Source of the DNA: Streptomyces sp. CBMA291
GTDB lineage: Bacteria; Actinomycetota; Actinomycetes; Streptomycetales; Streptomycetaceae
Reading direction: 5' to 3'
NCBI RefSeq assembly: GCF_014596525.1
Contig: NZ_MSJP01000110.1
Span: 115,804-179,803 of the forward strand
DNA length: 64,000 nt
The position numbers and the translations under genes are program-made. Below the pieces are notes generated by a model. The model saw only the letters and a list, made by a program, of their open reading frames with translations. It was not told the DNA's origin and ran no database searches. Positions 59,949 to 64,000 of the stretch are shown here, piece by piece; positions within the stretch are counted from its first letter, which is position 1; each line of letters opens with the position of its first letter.

Positions 59949-62090
59949 GTGGGCGACGGGCGATGGGGTGGCGCCGACCGCTGGCGGTCCGCGGGCAGCG
60001 CGCTGGCACGGGTGAGTGTGGTGTGGGCGGTGTCCACGCTCACGATGCTCGTCCTCGCCGGGGTGCTCCCGGACTTCCGGCTCCAGTCGGCCGACGGCGA
60101 CAGTTTCACCCGGACCGCGCTCACCGCCGCCGGAGCGGCCGGCGTCTTCGGACTGCTCGGCGCGCTGGTCTGGCCGCTGATCGTCCGGGCGCTGCTGCTC
60201 GTTCCCGCGCTCGTGCTCGGCCTGCTCGTGTTCTTCCTCAACGGTTCGCTGCTGCTCATCGCGCTCTGGCTGATCCCCGACGGGCGCGGCACGGCCAACC
60301 CCGAGACCGCCGTCCTGGTCGCCGCCGCCATGTCCGCCGTGGCCTCCGCCACCTCCACCGCGCTCGCCGTCCGCGACGACGACGCCTACCGCCGCCGCCT
60401 CTACCGGCTGACCGGCCGGACCCGCCCCCGGGACGAGGAGGGCGCGCCGGAGGAGCCCCCGGGCACGGTCTTCCTCCAGCTCGACGGCGTCGGCCACCGC
60501 GTCCTGTGCGAAGCCGTCGACTCCGGTCTGATGCCGACCGTCGCGGGCATGCTCGACGCCGGACACCGGCTGACCCCCTGGCGCACCGACTGGTCGAGCC
60601 AGACCGGCGCCAGCCAGCTCGGCATCCTGCACGGCTCCAACGAGGACGTGCCCGCCTTCCGCTGGTACGAGAAGGACACCGGCCGTCTCATGGTGTCGAA
60701 CCGGCCCGCCTCCGCCGTGGAACTCCAGCGCCGGGCCATCCGCCGCACCGGCGACGACGGACTCCTCGCCTTCGACGGCGCCTCCAGGGGCAACCTGTTC
60801 AGCGGCGGCGCCGACCAGCTCGCGCTCGTCCTGTCGATGGCAGCGAGGCGCGGTCCCCGTACCCGCTCGCGCGCCGGATACTTCGCGTACTTCTCCGACC
60901 CGGCCAACGCCGTCCGTACCGCCGGATCGTTCGTCGCCGAGTGCCTGCGCGAGATGGCCCAGTCGACCCGGTCGCTCCTGCGCCGGGAGACCCCCAGGGT
61001 CTCGCGCGGCGGCACCTACCCGTTCGTGCGCGCCTTCGCCACGGTCCTGGAACGGGACGTGGTGGTCTCCGCCGTGATGGGCGACATGCTCGCCGGACGG
61101 ACCGCCGTCTACGCCGACCTGGTCGCCTACGACGAGGTGGCGCACCACTCGGGCCCGCACAGCCGGGACACCGATCAGGTCCTCCGCAGGCTCGACCGCT
61201 CGGTCGGGCTCATCGCCACGGTCGCCGAGCACGCCCCCCGCCCGTACCGGATCGTGCTTCTCTCCGACCATGGGCAGAGCCCCGGCGCGACCTTCGAGCG
61301 GGCTTACGGGCTGACGCTGAAGGACCTGGTCAGGGCCGGGTGCGGGCTGCCGGTGCCGCGTCGGGTACGGCGGACCCGCAGCGGCTCGGAGGCGCGGGAC
61401 GCGGCCAGGGACGCACTGCGCCTCGCGCTGCACCGGCCCGTCGACGAGACCGGCGAGTCGGCGCGCGAGCTGCCCGCCCGGCCCTCGGATCCGGTGGTCC
61501 TCGCCTCGGGGAACCTGGGCCTGATCTCCTTCCCCGACGTGCCGCACCGGATGACCCGGGAGGAGATCGACCGGCGCCATCCGGCGCTGCTGCGGACCCT
61601 GGCCCACCATCCGGGGATCGGTTTCGTGCTGGTGGCCAGCGCCGAGCACGGTTCGGTGGTGCTCGCGGGGGACGGGACGGAGGTGCCGGTCGCACGGCTC
61701 GACGACACCGGTCCGCTGGCCGTCTTCGGACCGGGCGCGGCCGACGCGGTACGGCGGACCGACGGTTTCCCGCATGTCGCGGACGTCATGGTGAACTCCA
61801 TGCACGATCCGGAGACCGGCGCCGTGCACGCCTTCGAGGAGCAGATCGGCTCCCACGGCGGACTCGGCGGCGAGCAGTCCCGGCCCTTCCTCCTCGCGCC
61901 GCCCGAGCTGTCGCCCGCGGTGGCCCCGGGGGAGGAGCTGGTGGGCGCCGAGCAGGTGCACCGGGTCCTGCGGCGCTGGCTGCGGGAGAGCGAGGAATCC
62001 CCGGGCTCGCTGGAGAATCCGCCGTCCACCAGTGAAGCGGAATCACTTCTTCCGGTTGACGGAGTGCTCCCGCAGGACAAAAAGCACTGA
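59949..62090 (+). CDS. Phage-holin-like membrane domain fused to an alkaline-phosphatase-fold phosphodiesterase
   Basis: A 713-aa protein. Residues about 20-140 form four hydrophobic segments of the Phage_holin_4_2 (YvlD-like) type (VSVVWAVSTLTMLVLAGVLP; LLVFFLNGSLLLIALWLIPD). From about 170 comes an alkaline-phosphatase superfamily domain: VFLQLDGVGHRVL (metal Asp), SQTGASQLGILHG (Thr nucleophile), YDEVAHHSGPHS and LLSDHGQSPGATF (metal Asp/His). The C-terminus (GEQSRPFLLAPPELSP) is probably cytosolic or extracellular, depending on topology. Likely a membrane-tethered phosphodiesterase or sulfatase-like enzyme, perhaps acting on a teichoic or lipid phosphodiester. GTG 59949. The substrate is unknown. 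Confidence 0.87.
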   Translation: MGDGRWGGADRWRSAGSALARVSVVWAVSTLTMLVLAGVLPDFRLQSADGDSFTRTALTAAGAAGVFGLLGALVWPLIVRALLLVPALVLGLLVFFLNGSLLLIALWLIPDGRGTANPETAVLVAAAMSAVASATSTALAVRDDDAYRRRLYRLTGRTRPRDEEGAPEEPPGTVFLQLDGVGHRVLCEAVDSGLMPTVAGMLDAGHRLTPWRTDWSSQTGASQLGILHGSNEDVPAFRWYEKDTGRLMVSNRPASAVELQRRAIRRTGDDGLLAFDGASRGNLFSGGADQLALVLSMAARRGPRTRSRAGYFAYFSDPANAVRTAGSFVAECLREMAQSTRSLLRRETPRVSRGGTYPFVRAFATVLERDVVVSAVMGDMLAGRTAVYADLVAYDEVAHHSGPHSRDTDQVLRRLDRSVGLIATVAEHAPRPYRIVLLSDHGQSPGATFERAYGLTLKDLVRAGCGLPVPRRVRRTRSGSEARDAARDALRLALHRPVDETGESARELPARPSDPVVLASGNLGLISFPDVPHRMTREEIDRRHPALLRTLAHHPGIGFVLVASAEHGSVVLAGDGTEVPVARLDDTGPLAVFGPGAADAVRRTDGFPHVADVMVNSMHDPETGAVHAFEEQIGSHGGLGGEQSRPFLLAPPELSPAVAPGEELVGAEQVHRVLRRWLRESEESPGSLENPPSTSEAESLLPVDGVLPQDKKH

Positions 62091-62155
62091 TTTGGCCGCG
62101 TGTTCGTCCTGGGCGGACGATGGTCCGGAATGTACGACGGAAGGCGCACCACCCG

Positions 62156-63586
62156 ATGAGCACGGCCCCCACCACGCCGAGGAGCGGACCAGCGGACAGC
62201 GTGGCCGCCGGGACCCCCGGTCCCGGCACGGAGCACCCCTCCGGCCCCGGCTCCGAGAGCCGGCACGCCCGGCGCTTCGGGCTGCCCATCGCGATCGCGC
62301 TGGTCACCGGCAACATCATCGGCGGCGGGATCTTCCTGCTGCCCGCCTCCGTCGCCCGCTACGGCACGATCAGCCTGGTCGCCTTCGGCATCCTCACCGT
62401 CGGCGCGATCGCCCTCGCCCTCGTCTTCGGCCGCCTCGCCAACCGCCACCCGCAGACCGGCGGCCCGTACGTCTACGCCCGCGAGGCCTTCGGCGACTTC
62501 GCCGGTTTCCTCGCCGCCTGGGCGTACTGGGCCACCACCTGGGTCTCCAACGCGGCGCTCGCCGTCGCCGCCGTCGGCTACCTCGACGTGCTGATCCCCC
62601 TACACGGCTCCAAGACCGCCACCATCTGCGCCGCGCTCGTCCTCCAGTGGCTCCCCGCCCTCGCGAACCTGGCGGGCACCCGATACGTCGGCGCCGTGCA
62701 GATCGTCTCCACCGTGCTCAAGTTCGTCCCGCTGCTGCTCGTCGCCATCGGCGGGTTCTTCACCTTCGACAGCGCCAACCTCGGGCCCTTCCACGCCGAG
62801 GGCCACAGCGCCGTCGGCGCGGTCTCCGCCGCCGCCGCGATCCTGCTCTTCAGCTATCTGGGCGTCGAGTCCGCCGCCGTCAGCGCGGGCGAGGTCCGCG
62901 ACCCGCGCCGGAACGTCGGCCGCGCCACCGTCCTCGGCACCCTCGCCGCCGCCTTCCTCTACCTCCTCACCACCCTCTCCGTCTTCGGGACCGTCCCGCA
63001 CGAGCGGCTCGTCACCACGGACGCGCCCTTCACGGACTCCGTCAACCTGATGTTCGGCGGCTCCTGGGGTGGTACGGCCGTCGCCTGCATGGCCCTCGTC
63101 TCCATGGTCGGCGCCCTCAACGGCTGGACCCTGCTCAGCGCCCAGACCCCCTACGCGGCGGCGCGGGACGGACTCTTCCCGAAGGTCTTCACCCGCAAGC
63201 GGCGCGGAGTGCCCACGGTCGGCGTCGTCGTGACCGTCGTCCTCGCCTCGCTGCTTACCGTCTACAACTACACCTCGGGCACCCAACGGGTCTTCGAGTC
63301 CCTGGTCCTCATCACGACCTTCACCGCCACCGTCCCCTATCTGCTCTCCGCCGCCGCACAGCTCTACTTCCTGCTCTCCGGCCACTCCGAGCGGGTCGAC
63401 CGCGCCCGTCTGATCCGTGACATCGTCCTCGCCCTCACCGCCTTCGGCTTCTCCCTCTGGCTGGTCGCGGGCTCCGGCCACACCGCCGTCTACCAGGGCG
63501 TCCTGTTCCTCTTCGCGGGCGTCCCCGTCTACGCCTGGATGGCCGCCCGCAGGCGACGCGCGGGGGAGACGGGCGCGGGGGAGTAG
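62156..63586 (+). CDS. APC superfamily amino acid permease
   Basis: A 476-aa transporter with about 12 helices. GNIIGGGIFLLPASVARYG is the first APC helix with the substrate-binding glycine run, and TGGPYVYAREAFGDFAGFLA with WAYWATTWVSNAALAVA follow, as in AdiC/CadB/PotE-like amino acid or amine antiporters. The first 45 residues are a Pro/Ser/Gly-rich cytosolic tail. ATG 62156 is used; a further in-frame start at 62120 has no better site. Substrate unknown; no decarboxylase is adjacent. Confidence 0.9.
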   Translation: MSTAPTTPRSGPADSVAAGTPGPGTEHPSGPGSESRHARRFGLPIAIALVTGNIIGGGIFLLPASVARYGTISLVAFGILTVGAIALALVFGRLANRHPQTGGPYVYAREAFGDFAGFLAAWAYWATTWVSNAALAVAAVGYLDVLIPLHGSKTATICAALVLQWLPALANLAGTRYVGAVQIVSTVLKFVPLLLVAIGGFFTFDSANLGPFHAEGHSAVGAVSAAAAILLFSYLGVESAAVSAGEVRDPRRNVGRATVLGTLAAAFLYLLTTLSVFGTVPHERLVTTDAPFTDSVNLMFGGSWGGTAVACMALVSMVGALNGWTLLSAQTPYAAARDGLFPKVFTRKRRGVPTVGVVVTVVLASLLTVYNYTSGTQRVFESLVLITTFTATVPYLLSAAAQLYFLLSGHSERVDRARLIRDIVLALTAFGFSLWLVAGSGHTAVYQGVLFLFAGVPVYAWMAARRRRAGETGAGE

Positions 63587-63837
63587 CGGGACGGGCGTGC
63601 CCACCGGGACGAGGACCCGGAGCGGATCCGGAGCCGTCTCGGAGCGGATCCGACGCACGCTCGGCGCGGACTCGGCGCGGAGCCGGAACCGTGGCCCGTA
63701 CGGCTCGGACCACGCCGTGGCCCTGACCTGAGGATTCACCGGATCGAGTGAATATGGGCCTCCGGCCGTAGGCCGGTCGGGCGTATCTGCGGGACGGGAT
63801 GTAGGCCCGCCGCCCGCAGGGGGCAGTACGCATCTCC
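63587..63837. other. Intergenic region with two small inverted repeats
   Basis: A GC-rich 251-base gap. ATTCAC-n8-GTGAAT (63734-63753) could be a regulator site; CCGGCC-GTA-GGCCGG (63762-63776) is a short hairpin. No gene is supported. Confidence 0.4.
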
Positions 63838-64000
63838 GTGAGCCCCGCTTCCGGACCGCCCGCCGCGCCCGCCCCCTTCGCGCCCGGCACCCTCGCCTTC
63901 GTCAGCCAGAGCGGCGCCCTCGGCTTCGGCGCCGCCAGCCTCGCCCTGGAGCGGGGACTGCGCCCCGGCTGGGTGGTCAGCACCGGAAACGACGCCGACG
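63838..64000 (+). CDS. Acyl-CoA synthetase (NDP-forming)/succinyl-CoA ligase-like protein, 3' partial
   Basis: The 54 codons visible before the window ends read FAPGTLAFVSQSGALGFGAA and RPGWVVSTGNDAD, the Ligase_CoA (flavodoxin-like) domain of NDP-forming acetyl-CoA synthetases and acetyltransferase fusions (usual VSQSGALG and VSxGNxAD). In those proteins this domain follows a CoA-binding domain of about 130 residues, but here an in-frame TAG lies at 63802 and the first possible start is GTG 63838. The N-terminal domain is therefore missing, frameshifted or encoded elsewhere. The Shine-Dalgarno is poor. Confidence 0.6.
   Translation, partial: MSPASGPPAAPAPFAPGTLAFVSQSGALGFGAASLALERGLRPGWVVSTGNDAD

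Noticed and set aside
59949..62090. Prophage lysis gene because of the holin-like domain
   Set aside because: No endolysin, structural or integrase genes are near, and the domain is fused to a phosphodiesterase in ordinary chromosomal context.

Overview
The window is typical Streptomyces (or close relative) chromosome. GC is very high with GC-rich third codon positions, GTG starts are common, Shine-Dalgarno sites of the GGAGG type are clear, and most families are streptomycete housekeeping or accessory ones (SpoIIE-type PP2C phosphatase, DUF4232 lipoprotein, DUF6204, Rv2578c-type radical SAM, crotonyl-CoA carboxylase/reductase locus). I saw no rRNA, tRNA, CRISPR array, insertion sequence or phage module. 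About 49 protein genes can be supported.

Layout. 1-5.7 kb: 3' part of a secreted repeat (DUF11-like) protein, an amidohydrolase, a membrane PP2C phosphatase and an SDR oxidoreductase. 5.7-10.5 kb: two TetR regulators, each beside a palindromic operator shared with a divergent oxidoreductase (SDR; DUF2236/Lcp-like oxygenase), then an NCS1 permease. 10.5-15.8 kb: lipoate ligase-like protein, inositol-phosphatase-like protein, FAD oxidoreductase, YciO/Sua5 protein, DUF4232 lipoprotein. 15.9-18.1 kb: an alkylation-repair pair (Ada-sensor/AlkA fusion plus Ogt). 18.2-22.2 kb: BCCT transporter, glycerate kinase, GNAT. 22.3-33.3 kb: phospholipid genes psd-pssA, then the ethylmalonyl-CoA pathway operon (ccr, meaA, CoA-ester lyase, MaoC hydratase, acyl-CoA dehydrogenase), a TetR and a duplicated 3-hydroxyacyl-CoA dehydrogenase. 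Together these would convert acetyl-CoA-derived crotonyl-CoA to ethylmalonyl-CoA, methylsuccinyl-CoA and mesaconyl-CoA, and cleave methylmalyl-CoA to glyoxylate and propionyl-CoA. They also supply ethylmalonyl-CoA, an extender unit for polyketides.

33.7-42 kb: HEAT-repeat protein, secreted peptidase-like hydrolase, radical SAM protein, SRPBCC protein, an MFS exporter fused to three beta-sandwich domains, and an unrecognised acidic protein. 42.3-47.7 kb: a peptidase island (M55 D-aminopeptidase, M20, S9, S66). 47.8-64 kb: small membrane and PASTA-like proteins, GNATs, DUF6204, DUF5107, a methyltransferase, a Tat-exported sulfite-oxidase-like enzyme, an aminotransferase-like protein with no lysine at all, two metallo-beta-lactamase-fold hydrolases around a DedA protein, a holin-domain/phosphodiesterase fusion, an APC permease, and the start of an acyl-CoA synthetase-like gene cut by the window end.

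The most unusual signals are these. (a) The lysine-free aminotransferase-like protein is a likely pseudoenzyme. (b) At least six genes carry degenerate tandem duplications that start in the 3' end of the gene, run through the stop codon and extend downstream. (c) An MFS exporter carries three carboxypeptidase-regulatory-like domains on the predicted cytosolic side. (d) Two perfect DnaA boxes face each other upstream of the peptidase island. No single wholly new multi-gene system stands out; the peptidase island and the lysine-free protein are the best candidates for something undescribed.
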